This document shows positions 1 to 6,522 of a stretch of 53,010 bases of DNA, one piece after another. How positions within the stretch are numbered: the stretch's first letter is position 1; every line of letters starts with the position of its first letter. The DNA comes from an uncultured Verrucomicrobiota bacterium. Lineage in GTDB: Bacteria; Verrucomicrobiota; Verrucomicrobiia; Limisphaerales; UBA9464. The notes below the pieces were generated by a model. The model did no database searches. It had not been told where the DNA came from and worked only from the letters and a program-made list of their open reading frames with translations. The position numbers were made by a program, and so were the translations under genes. The DNA is taken from assembly GCA_903922605.1 (NCBI GenBank), contig CAIXUG010000041.1:1-53010 (forward strand). The letters are read 5' to 3'.

Positions 1-10
1 CAACGAATCG

Positions 11-61
11 GTCCATCCCCGGTTCCGGTCGGGCTCCGCCCTCCCTCCACCGGGGATGGAC
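11..61. repeat. 12-bp perfect inverted repeat
   Basis: The arms GTCCATCCCCGG (11-22) and CCGGGGATGGAC (50-61) are perfect reverse complements separated by 27 bases. No gene overlaps it. It precedes a gene remnant and could be a terminator, a transposon end or a recombination scar; the sequence does not decide which. Confidence 0.6.
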
Positions 62-123
62 AATTTGCAGTAAACCAACAACCATTAACCAACGCCTAAA
101 GCTCTCATATCACATGGAGCAGT

Positions 124-318
124 TTGGGAGGTCCGGTCAGGTCCATCGCCAACGAGGTGATCCAGCACCTTGCCAGTCTGGTCGGGGCCGAGGTGAAGGT
201 TACGGTGGAAATCCAAGCGCGGGTGCCTGCTGGTGTGCCTGAAAGCGTGGTGCGGACCGTGAGCGAGAACTGCCGGACCCTGAAATTCACCAGCCACGGA
301 TTTGAGCGGGAGCAATAG
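124..318 (+). pseudogene. C-terminal remnant of a DUF499-like large ATPase
   Basis: The frame reads 64 residues ending ...VVRTVSENCRTLKF..SHGFE, which I recognise as the conserved extreme C-terminus of DUF499-type ATP-binding proteins of over 900 residues. Those proteins accompany phage-defence and restriction-like loci. Upstream the frame is closed by a TAA at 97-99 and no ATPase motif precedes it, so only the tail remains. A TTG with a nearby GGAG could allow translation of the fragment, but I see no reason for function. It ends just before a strong hairpin, so the original terminator may have survived. The family assignment is from memory of the motif and is moderately sure. Confidence 0.5.
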
Positions 319-321
319 AAA

Positions 322-346
322 AGCCCGACACGTAACGTGTCGGGCT
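322..346. terminator. Strong hairpin between convergent genes
   Basis: AGCCCGACACG and CGTGTCGGGCT form a perfect 11-bp stem with a TAA loop. It lies between the end of the DUF499 remnant (+) and the end of the SymE-like gene (-). No long T tract follows on either strand, so it may be a weak bidirectional terminator or an mRNA 3' stabiliser. Confidence 0.6.
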
Positions 347-443
347 GTGTTCGGCGAAAGAAATAACCGAGTTCCGTAAGGGAATAAGGAGGACGGCGGT
401 TATGTGGAGCGGTCACCGGTTGATGACCACGTCAATCCAAGGG

Positions 444-794
444 TTACGTCGGTACCGAGGGCGCTGGTGGCGACGGGTTCTCCGGCGGCACGGTCGGGGC
501 GCGCAGTTCCAGGATGCCGGGAGCCACGCAGGTGACTTGGACGCGCTGGCCGGGCGTAAACCCCGCACGCTCCAGCCAGCGGCCCATGAGGCGAATCCTC
601 GGTTTGGTAAGGCCTTTCCAGAAGTCGCCGACAGTCTCGATCTGCAACCGGCGAACCGGTCGGGTCGGGAGCGGCGTGGGACAGTCGCGCAGGGCGATGA
701 CCTTGTATTCCTTGGGCTGCGCCTTTTCCTTTTGGGGAGGGCGCGCTGCGCCGGGAAGGCGAACCTCGTCCTTGAACAAATCCGGTTGTTGCAT
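444..794 (-). CDS. SymE-like (AbrB-fold) toxin-family protein
   Basis: A 116-aa protein starting MQQPDLF. The C-terminal half carries the SymE signature: P-x-IRL-x-GRWLE-AGF-x-PGQ-x-V-x-V, then GILELR. SymE of E. coli is an SOS-induced AbrB-fold protein linked to RNA cleavage or nucleoid effects. Whether this homologue is toxic is unknown. The open frame extends further upstream, but the ATG at 794 is preceded by a good GAGGAGAG ribosome-binding site and the domain begins after it, so I chose that start. About 90 bases separate it from the upstream methyltransferase, and the two may be cotranscribed. The C-terminal ~15 residues are Pro/Ser rich. Confidence 0.7.
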   Translation of the reverse strand: MQQPDLFKDEVRLPGAARPPQKEKAQPKEYKVIALRDCPTPLPTRPVRRLQIETVGDFWKGLTKPRIRLMGRWLERAGFTPGQRVQVTCVAPGILELRAPTVPPENPSPPAPSVPT

Positions 795-885
795 GATGAC
801 TCTCCTCGGGGATCGTGCGGCCTGGTGTAAACAGGTGCTGCCGGAGATGACTCTCGCTGGCAGCGGCACGGTCCCTCTTTTGGTT

Positions 886-1566
886 TCAACGCGGGGTTGA
901 AGAAAGGGGAGAATGCGAACCGGAGGGTTCAAGCCGCCGTTGGGCGGCGCGGAAGTAGCCGGCATCCTTCTCAATGAGGATGAACCGGCGACCCGAGTCC
1001 CGCGCGGCGAGACCGGTGCTGCCCGACCCTGCGAAGGGGTCGAGGATGATTTCACCGGGATCGCTGTAGGACTCGATCAAGGGCACCAGCGCCGTGAGCG
1101 GCTTCTGCGTGGGATGCAGCTTGTTGCCGGAGTAATCGAAGTTGATGACATCCGGCGGCGGCCGAGAGGGCTGGGCGGGCCGCCCCTTGGCGAGTAGATA
1201 GGCCTGTTCGTGGCACATCCGCGTGTGGCCCTGGCGCGAGGCGTAGGGCTTGATGAACACGAAGTGCCCGACGGGGAACAGGCCCAGTTCCTTCCAGACG
1301 GCGAGGAACTTCTCGACCTTGCCCCAGCCATAGAACGACACAAGGTAACGGTCGGGCCGGAGCACGCGATAGATCTCCGCAAACGCCGGGTAGAGCCAGC
1401 GCGGGTTGTCGTCGTTGGCGACCTTGCGCCCGTCGCTGTCCTGATAATGGACGAGGTAGGGCGGATCGGTGACCACGAGGTCAATGCACTGGTCGGGCAG
1501 CCGGCGCAGCACATGGATGCAGTCACCCTGGGTGACCTTGTTCAGGAAGGGTTGGAGGGGATTCAT
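886..1566 (-). CDS. DNA methyltransferase, beta class (N4-cytosine/N6-adenine)
   Basis: A 226-aa S-adenosylmethionine-dependent DNA methyltransferase. The catalytic motif DPPY is at residues 34-37, and the SAM-binding motif DPFAGSGST comes near residue 183, followed by a short IEKD segment. This IV-before-I order defines the beta class. HPTQKP before motif I is also typical. No cognate restriction enzyme gene is adjacent, so it is probably an orphan modification or anti-restriction enzyme carried by the element. Its ATG overlaps the stop of the upstream TOPRIM-like gene (ATGA, 1563-1566), and GGAGGAAC lies just upstream. The two are translationally coupled. Confidence 0.9.
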   Translation of the reverse strand: MNPLQPFLNKVTQGDCIHVLRRLPDQCIDLVVTDPPYLVHYQDSDGRKVANDDNPRWLYPAFAEIYRVLRPDRYLVSFYGWGKVEKFLAVWKELGLFPVGHFVFIKPYASRQGHTRMCHEQAYLLAKGRPAQPSRPPPDVINFDYSGNKLHPTQKPLTALVPLIESYSDPGEIILDPFAGSGSTGLAARDSGRRFILIEKDAGYFRAAQRRLEPSGSHSPLSSTPR

Positions 1567-2219
1567 AGTTCCTCCATGATCTCTTCCCTTGTCAGGGACT
1601 GGACGGTGCGTCCGTCGGTGAGGAACTCCGGCGCACGCACGAAGGCGTAGGAGGACAACCGGTTCACCGTGCGTTCGCGCCCTTCACGGCCCGTCTCCGT
1701 CGCGTCATAGAGCACGACGAACTGCCGGGTGGGGAAGTGATGCAGCAGACGGCGCAACTGGAGCGAACGCAGTTCCGTCCCCAGCAGGGCGACGACGCAT
1801 TCGCAGCCGCGTTGGCGAAGGTGGAACAGGTCAAAGAATCCCGGCACGAGCAGCACCGGAAAGGTGCCGCCGACCTGGAGGACACGGTGGAGGTTGAACA
1901 GCTCGTCGTGGATGGGGCCGTGGAAGCGATACTTGGAACGCTCGCGCGGCAACGGGTCGCCCGGCCAGCGGCCGGCGTAGCCGACCAGATCACCGGCGGC
2001 GTTATGCACCGGAATGAGGATACGACTTTTCAGGCAGGCTTCGCTGCGGCTGAAGCCGAGGCCGAAATCGGCAATGGTCTCGGGCGTAAGGCCGCGTGTT
2101 TTCAGATAGGGATGATGGGCATCCACTTCGACGGTGCAGCCCAAGGGCGGCGTCATCGGCGGATAGGCCAGTTCCACCGGCTGATGGAAGGCGGGTTGGG
2201 GCGGATGTTTGCGGGGCAT
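1563..2219 (-). CDS. TOPRIM-domain primase-like protein, degenerate active site (copy 1)
   Basis: A 218-aa protein with the TOPRIM-N and TOPRIM region of DnaG-type primases (HPYLKTRGLTPETIADFGLG, then RILIPVHN). It has no zinc finger. The TOPRIM glutamate position reads VPGFFD instead of VEGFFD, and the metal-binding DxD reads YDATETGR, so two acidic residues present in the nearby full primase are missing. Catalysis is therefore unlikely; a structural or regulatory role is inferred. The start chosen is the ATG at 2219 (MPRKHPP), the first Met after a non-coding leader. Its last 21 residues nearly match those of copy 2, showing tandem duplication. Confidence 0.75.
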   Translation of the reverse strand: MPRKHPPQPAFHQPVELAYPPMTPPLGCTVEVDAHHPYLKTRGLTPETIADFGLGFSRSEACLKSRILIPVHNAAGDLVGYAGRWPGDPLPRERSKYRFHGPIHDELFNLHRVLQVGGTFPVLLVPGFFDLFHLRQRGCECVVALLGTELRSLQLRRLLHHFPTRQFVVLYDATETGREGRERTVNRLSSYAFVRAPEFLTDGRTVQSLTREEIMEEL

Positions 2220-2262
2220 GGGGGAGTTGCTTTCAAGGAACGGTTTGGTTGAGGAACTAAAG

Positions 2263-2282
2263 GGCGTTCCACACGGAATGCC
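2263..2282 (-). promoter_or_regulatory. Leader hairpin of TOPRIM-like copy 1
   Basis: The transcript would fold GGCAUUCC-GUGU-GGAACGCC just after the promoter. The homologous leader of copy 2 keeps the GUGU loop and the stem although two stem base pairs have changed on both sides, which is compensatory change. Both leaders continue with TTAGTTCCTC. Confidence 0.6.
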
Positions 2283-2293
2283 TCCAGTGAACC

Positions 2294-2302
2294 ATGTTAC
2301 CA
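2294..2302 (-). promoter_or_regulatory. Extended -10 promoter for TOPRIM-like copy 1
   Basis: On the minus strand the sequence is TGG-TAACAT, an extended -10 element. It lies about 75 bases before the start codon at 2219 and directly upstream of the leader hairpin. Confidence 0.5.
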
Positions 2303-2339
2303 CGGCGCTCCCCGAACCCGGCTGTGGACAAATGAAAAA

Positions 2340-2364
2340 CGCCTCCCCGGAAAACGGGGAGGCG
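2340..2364 (-). terminator. Rho-independent terminator after TOPRIM-like copy 2
   Basis: A perfect 10-bp stem CGCCTCCCCG/CGGGGAGGCG with a 5-base loop is followed on the minus strand by TTTTTC. It sits about 50 bases past the stop at 2411. A near-identical copy with its flanks occurs at 3184-3208. Confidence 0.85.
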
Positions 2365-2410
2365 GTGGTGTCAACCTTCGGCGGCGGAAGGCCGGCAGGC
2401 GGGAAGCCGT

Positions 2411-3064
2411 TTACAGCTCTTCCATGATCTCTTCCCGTGTCAGCGATTGGACGGTGCGCCCGTCGGACAGGAACTCCGGCGCTTTCACCGGCGAATAGCA
2501 TCCGAGCCGCAGGGCCAGCTCCATCCGCAGCTTTCGCCCCTGCTCCGTCTCGTCACAGACGACGGTGAACGGATGACCGGGAAAGTGATAGGTGAGCCGG
2601 CGCAGTTGCACGTCGTTGATGCCCTCGCCGATCAGCGACACCACCGATTCGACAGCGTTCCGGCGCAGGTGCAGGTAGTCCATCGGATCGGTGACGATTG
2701 TGAGCGGGAGATCGGAACGGAACACGATGGCCCCAAAGAGGTTCAAGACCTCGGCCTCGGCGCTGCCGGCATACTGATACTTGACGCAATTCCTGGGCAC
2801 GGGATCGCCGGTCCAGCGGCCGATATAACCGGTGAGGTTCCCCAGCACATTGTGCACCGGGATGACCAGCCGGCCCTCGAGCCGGTCGGTGCCGACGCCG
2901 AGTTCGAGTTTGTTGACGAACCGCTCGGAATAGCCACTCAAGGCGAGATAGGGATGTTGCCGGTTGAGGTTGATCCGCCAATCCAGCTCGACGGTGTCGG
3001 GTGGGGCCGGCAGATGGCTGGAAGCGCGGAACGCGCGGGGACGACGATGGATGACTCTGGCCAT
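2411..3064 (-). CDS. TOPRIM-domain primase-like protein, degenerate active site (copy 2)
   Basis: A 217-aa paralogue of the gene at 1563-2219 with the same TOPRIM-N/TOPRIM layout (HPYLALSGYSERFVNKLELG, then RLVIPVHN) and the same C-terminal ending FLSDGRTVQSLTREEIMEEL. The TOPRIM motifs read VTDPMD where VEGFFD is expected and CDETEQGR where DxD is expected, so both catalytic positions are altered. No zinc finger precedes it. It has its own promoter, leader hairpin and terminator, and that whole unit resembles the copy 1 unit, so gene plus control region was duplicated. The two differ in most internal residues, so the duplication is old. Function is unknown. Confidence 0.75.
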   Translation of the reverse strand: MARVIHRRPRAFRASSHLPAPPDTVELDWRINLNRQHPYLALSGYSERFVNKLELGVGTDRLEGRLVIPVHNVLGNLTGYIGRWTGDPVPRNCVKYQYAGSAEAEVLNLFGAIVFRSDLPLTIVTDPMDYLHLRRNAVESVVSLIGEGINDVQLRRLTYHFPGHPFTVVCDETEQGRKLRMELALRLGCYSPVKAPEFLSDGRTVQSLTREEIMEEL

Positions 3065-3106
3065 AGGGGAACTCCATTCAGGGAACGAACTTGGGAGGAA
3101 CTAAGG

Positions 3107-3126
3107 GGCAGGCCACACGGCCCGCC
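3107..3126 (-). promoter_or_regulatory. Leader hairpin of TOPRIM-like copy 2
   Basis: The predicted RNA is GGCGGGCC-GUGU-GGCCUGCC, at the position equivalent to the hairpin of copy 1 (2263-2282). The loop is conserved while the stem bases covary, which supports selection on RNA structure. Confidence 0.6.
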
Positions 3127-3137
3127 TCCAATCCTCC

Positions 3138-3146
3138 ATCCTACCA
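3138..3146 (-). promoter_or_regulatory. Extended -10 promoter for TOPRIM-like copy 2
   Basis: The minus strand reads TGG-TAGGAT, then GGAGGATTGGAGGC into the leader hairpin, parallel to the promoter of copy 1. It lies about 75 bases before the ATG at 3064. Confidence 0.5.
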
Positions 3147-3183
3147 CGGCCACGCCGCCGGCCGGCTGTGGACAAATGAAAAA

Positions 3184-3208
3184 CGCCTCCCCGGAAAACG
3201 GAGAGGCG
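3184..3208 (-). terminator. Rho-independent terminator of the primase operon
   Basis: This is the same hairpin as at 2340-2364 with one stem mismatch, followed on the minus strand by a T run. It lies about 30 bases past the stop of the 81-aa gene that ends the primase operon. The flanking GCTGTGGACAAATGAAAAAC is shared by both copies. Confidence 0.8.
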
Positions 3209-3236
3209 GTGGTGTCAACCCACGGCGAGCCGAAGG

Positions 3237-3482
3237 TTATTTTTGTGCTGAAGGCCGTTTGATATGCGGCCAATAGACGATGTAGTCCTTGCCCATGTGG
3301 TCGTGCGACGAGTCGCGCAGTCCGCGCGCCGCCGCTTCCTCGATGGCCGCCTGCGGGTCGGCGCAGACGATGCCGAGACAGGTCGCCCCGAACATCCACC
3401 GGCCGCTGTAGTCCTCGTGGAGCGTTCCGCCGAGGGCGACGGCGACTTCCTCGATGATCCGAATCTGTTCGGACAGGCTCAT
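3237..3482 (-). CDS. Small hypothetical protein, third gene of primase operon
   Basis: An 81-aa soluble protein starting MSLSEQIRIIEEVAVALGG and containing GRWMFGATCLGIVCADP and an acidic helix AAIEEAAARGL. I do not recognise a family. Its ATG overlaps the stop of the 95-aa gene by four bases (ATGA, 3479-3482), so it is translated as part of the primase operon. It is followed at about 30 bases by the terminator at 3184-3208. A role in element replication is only suggested by context. Confidence 0.7.
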   Translation of the reverse strand: MSLSEQIRIIEEVAVALGGTLHEDYSGRWMFGATCLGIVCADPQAAIEEAAARGLRDSSHDHMGKDYIVYWPHIKRPSAQK

Positions 3483-3766
3483 GGGTGGCCTCCCGCTGTC
3501 TGCAAGGTCACGAAAGTGACCCGTGGTTTGAACGTGGTCTCGACCACGAGTTCCTGGTGATTGCCGAGGGAGAACCGTGACGTGTAGTTGCCCGTGATTG
3601 CCGAGAGCAGTCCGAGCACGCCGTCCGCCTCCCGGTTCGTGACCGGTCGTCCCGCATGGCAGGCGTGCTCCATCAGCGCTTCGATGATGTGCCAGGGAAG
3701 CACGTTCTGGTAGAGACCGCGTTCCAACTTCACCTTGCCGAACGGATAGCCGTGATAGGGACTCAT
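3479..3766 (-). CDS. Small hypothetical protein, second gene of primase operon
   Basis: A 95-aa protein beginning MSPYHGYPFGKVKLERGLY, with a central helical stretch (HIIEALMEHACHAGRP) and a beta-rich C-terminus. I do not recognise it. It overlaps the primase stop by ATGA (3763-3766) and the next gene by ATGA (3479-3482), so the three genes are translationally coupled. It may be a primase partner, by position only. Confidence 0.7.
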   Translation of the reverse strand: MSPYHGYPFGKVKLERGLYQNVLPWHIIEALMEHACHAGRPVTNREADGVLGLLSAITGNYTSRFSLGNHQELVVETTFKPRVTFVTLQTAGGHP

Positions 3767-4806
3767 GCGACACCTCCCAGCACGGCCTGCAATTGCTCGG
3801 CGGTGAGATGTTCGGGTTGTTGGCCTTCCTGCCCGAAGGCGTGGATGCCGACATAGGTGAACCGCGCGATCCGCGCGGCGAGGTCGCCACGGGCGGCCCG
3901 ACCGGCGTTATCCTCATCCAACATCACCAAGACTTGGCTGCGCCAATCAGTGTGCCGGCGGAGCAATTCCTCCTGGGCCGTTGACAGGGAGCTGCCCATA
4001 AGGGCAACCACCTTACGATGACCGAGTTGATGCAGCTTCATCGCGTCGAAGAAACCCTCGACGATGACCCACGGAAGCTCGGGCGATTCCCGCTTCGCGC
4101 GGTCGAGATTGAACAGCTCCAGCGATTTTCGGAATCCCGGCGGGAGCTTGTATTTGGGCGTGCCTTCCGGCGGGTCGCCGACATGGCGTCCGGCATAGGC
4201 GACGATCTGGCCGTCGCTATTGTGAATGGGGATGGCGATGTGTCCGGCCAGCATGCCCTTCATGCAGAAGCCGACCCCGAAACTGGCGACGGTTTCGGGC
4301 GTGAGACCGCGTTCCAAGAGGTAGGGGTGATCGCCGTGGAGTTTATCCAGCCGGAAATTCAACGGCGGATTCGGCGCGTTGCCTTCCGGCTTCGCTGCCA
4401 TCGTGGGTGCCGCTTTGACGTCAGGCTTAGCTTTCGGCGCGGGTTCGTTAGAAGCGTTTTCAGGCGCTGCCCCCGCTGTGCCTTCGGCATAGACCCGTTC
4501 CGGGTCCAACTGAAACCACTCGATAGCCTTCTGCGCCGCGCCGTAGGCGCTCACGTCCTCCATGCGCGCGATGAAGTCGAGGACGTTGCCGCCGTGTTTG
4601 CATTCGCTGAAACAGTTCCAGAGGTTCTTGCTGACGCTTACCCGGAACTGCGTGGGGTTGGTGCCCTTGTGAATCGGGCAGCAGCCGCTGAGGCTGTCGC
4701 CGCTGCGCTTCATCGGGTCGAGGAGACCGTAGTGTTTGAGGACCGCTTCCATCGTGACGGACTCCCGGATCGCCCGGAAGTCCACGAGTCTGTTCTTCTT
4801 GGACAT
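3763..4806 (-). CDS. DnaG-like primase with CHC2 zinc finger and TOPRIM domain
   Basis: A 347-aa protein. The N-terminus has a CHC2-type zinc finger with ligands C43, H46, C65 and C69, followed by GGNVLDF. An Ala/Pro-rich linker (about residues 105-150) leads to a TOPRIM-N segment (HPYLLERGLTPETVASFGVG) and a TOPRIM domain with VEGFFD and the metal-binding LDEDNAG. It lacks the C-terminal helicase-binding domain of chromosomal DnaG, as is usual for plasmid and ICE primases that prime the transferred or replicated strand. The start is the ATG at 4806 after AAGGAAT; an upstream in-frame GTG at 4857 has no ribosome-binding site. It heads a three-gene operon with ATGA overlaps. Confidence 0.9.
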   Translation of the reverse strand: MSKKNRLVDFRAIRESVTMEAVLKHYGLLDPMKRSGDSLSGCCPIHKGTNPTQFRVSVSKNLWNCFSECKHGGNVLDFIARMEDVSAYGAAQKAIEWFQLDPERVYAEGTAGAAPENASNEPAPKAKPDVKAAPTMAAKPEGNAPNPPLNFRLDKLHGDHPYLLERGLTPETVASFGVGFCMKGMLAGHIAIPIHNSDGQIVAYAGRHVGDPPEGTPKYKLPPGFRKSLELFNLDRAKRESPELPWVIVEGFFDAMKLHQLGHRKVVALMGSSLSTAQEELLRRHTDWRSQVLVMLDEDNAGRAARGDLAARIARFTYVGIHAFGQEGQQPEHLTAEQLQAVLGGVA

Positions 4807-4869
4807 GATATTCCTTGGATTGTGATGTGCTCGGGTGGTTTCCAAAATGGCAGCCACCTCTAACCTCGC

Positions 4870-4878
4870 ATCCTACCA
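4870..4878 (-). promoter_or_regulatory. Extended -10 promoter of the primase operon
   Basis: The minus strand reads TGG-TAGGAT about 64 bases before the primase ATG and immediately downstream of the terminator of the previous gene. The leader can pair GGTGG with CCACC around an inner CC/GG pair. Confidence 0.5.
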
Positions 4879-4891
4879 TGAACGCAAAACA

Positions 4892-4911
4892 CCCCGCCAG
4901 TTGCGGCGGGG
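4892..4911 (-). terminator. Terminator of the replication-relaxation gene
   Basis: The minus strand reads CCCCGCC-GCAACT-GGCGGGG followed by TGTTTTG, just past the stop codon at 4937. Confidence 0.7.
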
Positions 4912-4936
4912 CGGGAACACGAATTGGCCGGAATGG

Positions 4937-5878
4937 CTAGGGCCGGTGCGTCGTGAAGGAATCCAGCAGCGTCTCGTTCGCACCCATCTTCGCGGATGCC
5001 CAAGGCAAGGCCAAGGGGTTGTCATGCACGCGAAAGGCTTCCGCGTCTGTGAACAGGAACAAGCCCTGGCCGCGTTCCAATTGTCGGCAGGCTTCGACCA
5101 GAGTCTGCACCCGCTCAGGCGTGCTGGTGACGGTGAGCACGCGGAAGCGGTGGAAGCCCAGACGCGAACGGTGCAGGTTCTGCGTCCACGTCGCCTCGTA
5201 GGCCAGGAGCTTCCGGTAGAATGAGGATTGCGACAGGTTTTGGCGTTGCACCGGCATGGTGGCCCGGTCGGCTTCAAGGAAGTAGAAGGCCCGCTTGGTT
5301 TCCGCACCGGTGAACTCCAAGCCGAACACCCGGTCGGGGATGACCCCGAACTTCAGCCGGCTGCTGACATTCACACTCCACCGGAATGGCTCACGCTGCC
5401 GGCGGGCGGCCTCGGGCAACGGCAGTTCGTCGTCGGTGAGCAGTCGCACGTTGCCCTGCCGGCGGCAGGCGAGTTCCAACGCCACCATGATGTCGGCGAT
5501 CAGCAGCGCGTGTTCCAAAAACACCCGCTTGGTGTCCCGGTTCTTCGCGCTCCAATCCAACCGGTGAAAGGGCAGTGCCAGCTCCCGCTTCAGCAGTGCA
5601 GCGCCCTTGTTTCCGAGTCCGTAGGTAATGGCACGCGAGCCGCCCTGGTAAAAGTAATCAATCTGCGCGCGGGGCCGTTCCAGGTAGCCGTGGTGGTAGA
5701 GCAATTGGAGCCGTCGCAGGATGTGCTGCCGGCTGCCACCGACCAACGCGATCAGATGGGACGAGCGAAGGAAGCGGTGCCGATGCACCTGCCTGAGAAG
5801 CTCCCGGTCGCGTTCGGTCAACTCCATGCGCGCGACACCGGGAACACGTTGGAAACGGGGAAGACGGAATTGCTCCAT
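4937..5878 (-). CDS. Replication-relaxation family protein
   Basis: A 313-aa protein of the Replic_Relax family. It shows the typical N-terminal winged helix LTERDRELL..V.RHRFLRSSHL, the RRLQLLYHHGYLERP segment, GNKGAALL and the FLEHALLIADI segment. Members occur on conjugative plasmids and ICEs next to TraD-like ATPases and are thought to act in replication or relaxation of element DNA, although the biochemistry is poorly known. The start ATG lies six bases after a TGG-TAGAAT promoter element, so the mRNA is predicted to be leaderless. A terminator follows at 4892-4911, so it is probably monocistronic. Confidence 0.85.
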   Translation of the reverse strand: MEQFRLPRFQRVPGVARMELTERDRELLRQVHRHRFLRSSHLIALVGGSRQHILRRLQLLYHHGYLERPRAQIDYFYQGGSRAITYGLGNKGAALLKRELALPFHRLDWSAKNRDTKRVFLEHALLIADIMVALELACRRQGNVRLLTDDELPLPEAARRQREPFRWSVNVSSRLKFGVIPDRVFGLEFTGAETKRAFYFLEADRATMPVQRQNLSQSSFYRKLLAYEATWTQNLHRSRLGFHRFRVLTVTSTPERVQTLVEACRQLERGQGLFLFTDAEAFRVHDNPLALPWASAKMGANETLLDSFTTHRP

Positions 5879-5884
5879 CTCCTC

Positions 5885-5893
5885 ATTCTACCA
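5885..5893 (-). promoter_or_regulatory. Extended -10 promoter giving a leaderless transcript
   Basis: The minus strand reads TGG-TAGAAT-GAGGAG-ATG. A start site about seven bases past the -10 falls on the ATG of the replication-relaxation gene. Confidence 0.55.
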
Positions 5894-5903
5894 TGAGGAC
5901 GGG

Positions 5904-6212
5904 CTACTTGGGCTTGGCCTTGGATTTCTTCGGCGTCTCCGCCGCCTGCTTGATCAGGTCGCCCAAGTCCACCTCCAACGCGGCGGCCATCCGCAGGGCG
6001 ACTTCCAGCGAAGGGTTGCGCAAGCCGCGCTCGACGTAACCGACCATCTGCTGCGAGACACCGGCGCGCTGTTCCACCGCATACTTCGACAGTCCGCGCC
6101 GCTCACGCTCCTCGCGGAGCAGCCGGATGATGCGGACGCACAGGGCACGATGGGGGTCGCCGGAGGGCACCCCAAACTTTTGCGCGAAGAGGGAGTTGAC
6201 ATCGTATGTCAC
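5904..6212 (-). CDS. XRE-family transcriptional regulator
   Basis: A 102-aa protein with a helix-turn-helix of the Cro/CI type at about residues 26-85 (LLREERERRGLSKYAVEQRAG.SQQMVGYVERG.RNPSLEVALRMAAAL) and a Lys-rich tail. The start is taken as GTG at 6212 because it is the last start before the domain and sits six bases from a TACGTA box. The gene diverges from the 79-aa gene at 6231, and the 18-base space between the two start codons is a likely autoregulatory site. The frame is open further upstream, but that stretch is antisense to the neighbouring gene. Confidence 0.8.
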   Translation of the reverse strand: MTYDVNSLFAQKFGVPSGDPHRALCVRIIRLLREERERRGLSKYAVEQRAGVSQQMVGYVERGLRNPSLEVALRMAAALEVDLGDLIKQAAETPKKSKAKPK

Positions 6213-6218
6213 TGTAGT

Positions 6219-6224
6219 TACGTA
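6219..6224. promoter_or_regulatory. Palindromic TACGTA box shared by two divergent start codons
   Basis: TACGTA is its own reverse complement. It is exactly six bases from the GTG of the XRE gene on one side and six bases from the ATG of the 79-aa gene on the other. This matches the -10-to-start spacing of the leaderless promoters elsewhere in the element, so it may be a shared -10 or the XRE operator. Confidence 0.4.
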
Positions 6225-6230
6225 GCACAC

Positions 6231-6470
6231 ATGTTTACGAAACGCCTCGGTCCCGACCCGCACGCGAACGGCGCACAGTCCGCCGGCTGCTCCGGCTGCC
6301 CCGATATCTGGGAACTCGCGAACGGCGACTTCGCCGTCATCGGCGCGGACATCACCGCGTTCGCCGGAGAACTCCCGCCGTCCGCCGGCTGCGGTCCTGA
6401 TGAACGCATGGTCCGGGTGCCCCGCCGGACCCTCCTGCTCGCCAAGCGCGACATCCCCGACCCGCCGTAA
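6231..6470 (+). CDS. Small conserved hypothetical protein (CPDIWEL...GPDERMVRVPR type)
   Basis: A 79-aa protein with the conserved core CPDIWELANGDFAVIG, D-IT, a GCGPDERMVRVPRRTLL block and a final AKRDIPDPP. I have seen this pattern in short uncharacterised proteins encoded beside XRE regulators in varied bacteria, but no function is known to me. The ATG at 6231 diverges from the XRE gene with only 18 bases between the start codons, so the pair is probably a regulator plus its target, perhaps toxin-antitoxin-like. A GC-rich hairpin follows the stop at 6472-6497. Confidence 0.65.
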   Translation: MFTKRLGPDPHANGAQSAGCSGCPDIWELANGDFAVIGADITAFAGELPPSAGCGPDERMVRVPRRTLLLAKRDIPDPP

Positions 6471-6471
6471 T

Positions 6472-6497
6472 CCCCAGCGGCCTCCGGCCGCTTGGGG
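6472..6497 (+). terminator. GC-rich hairpin after the 79-aa gene
   Basis: CCCC-A-GCGGCC, loop TCC, GGCCGC-TT-GGGG. It lacks a T tract. It lies directly after the stop at 6470 and before the next promoter. Confidence 0.45.
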
Positions 6498-6505
6498 GAA
6501 AGGCG

Positions 6506-6514
6506 TGGTATGAT
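6506..6514 (+). promoter_or_regulatory. Extended -10 promoter of the 148-aa gene
   Basis: TGG-TATGAT is followed by GGGAGGCA and then ATG at 6523, so the leader would be about two bases long. GGGAGG lies where a ribosome-binding site would be, but it would be largely upstream of the predicted transcription start. Confidence 0.5.
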
Positions 6515-6522
6515 GGGAGGCA

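Noticed and set aside
444-1055. A 203-aa gene in place of the 116-aa SymE-like gene
   Set aside because: The extra N-terminal part is antisense to the methyltransferase end, and a good ribosome-binding site precedes the internal ATG.
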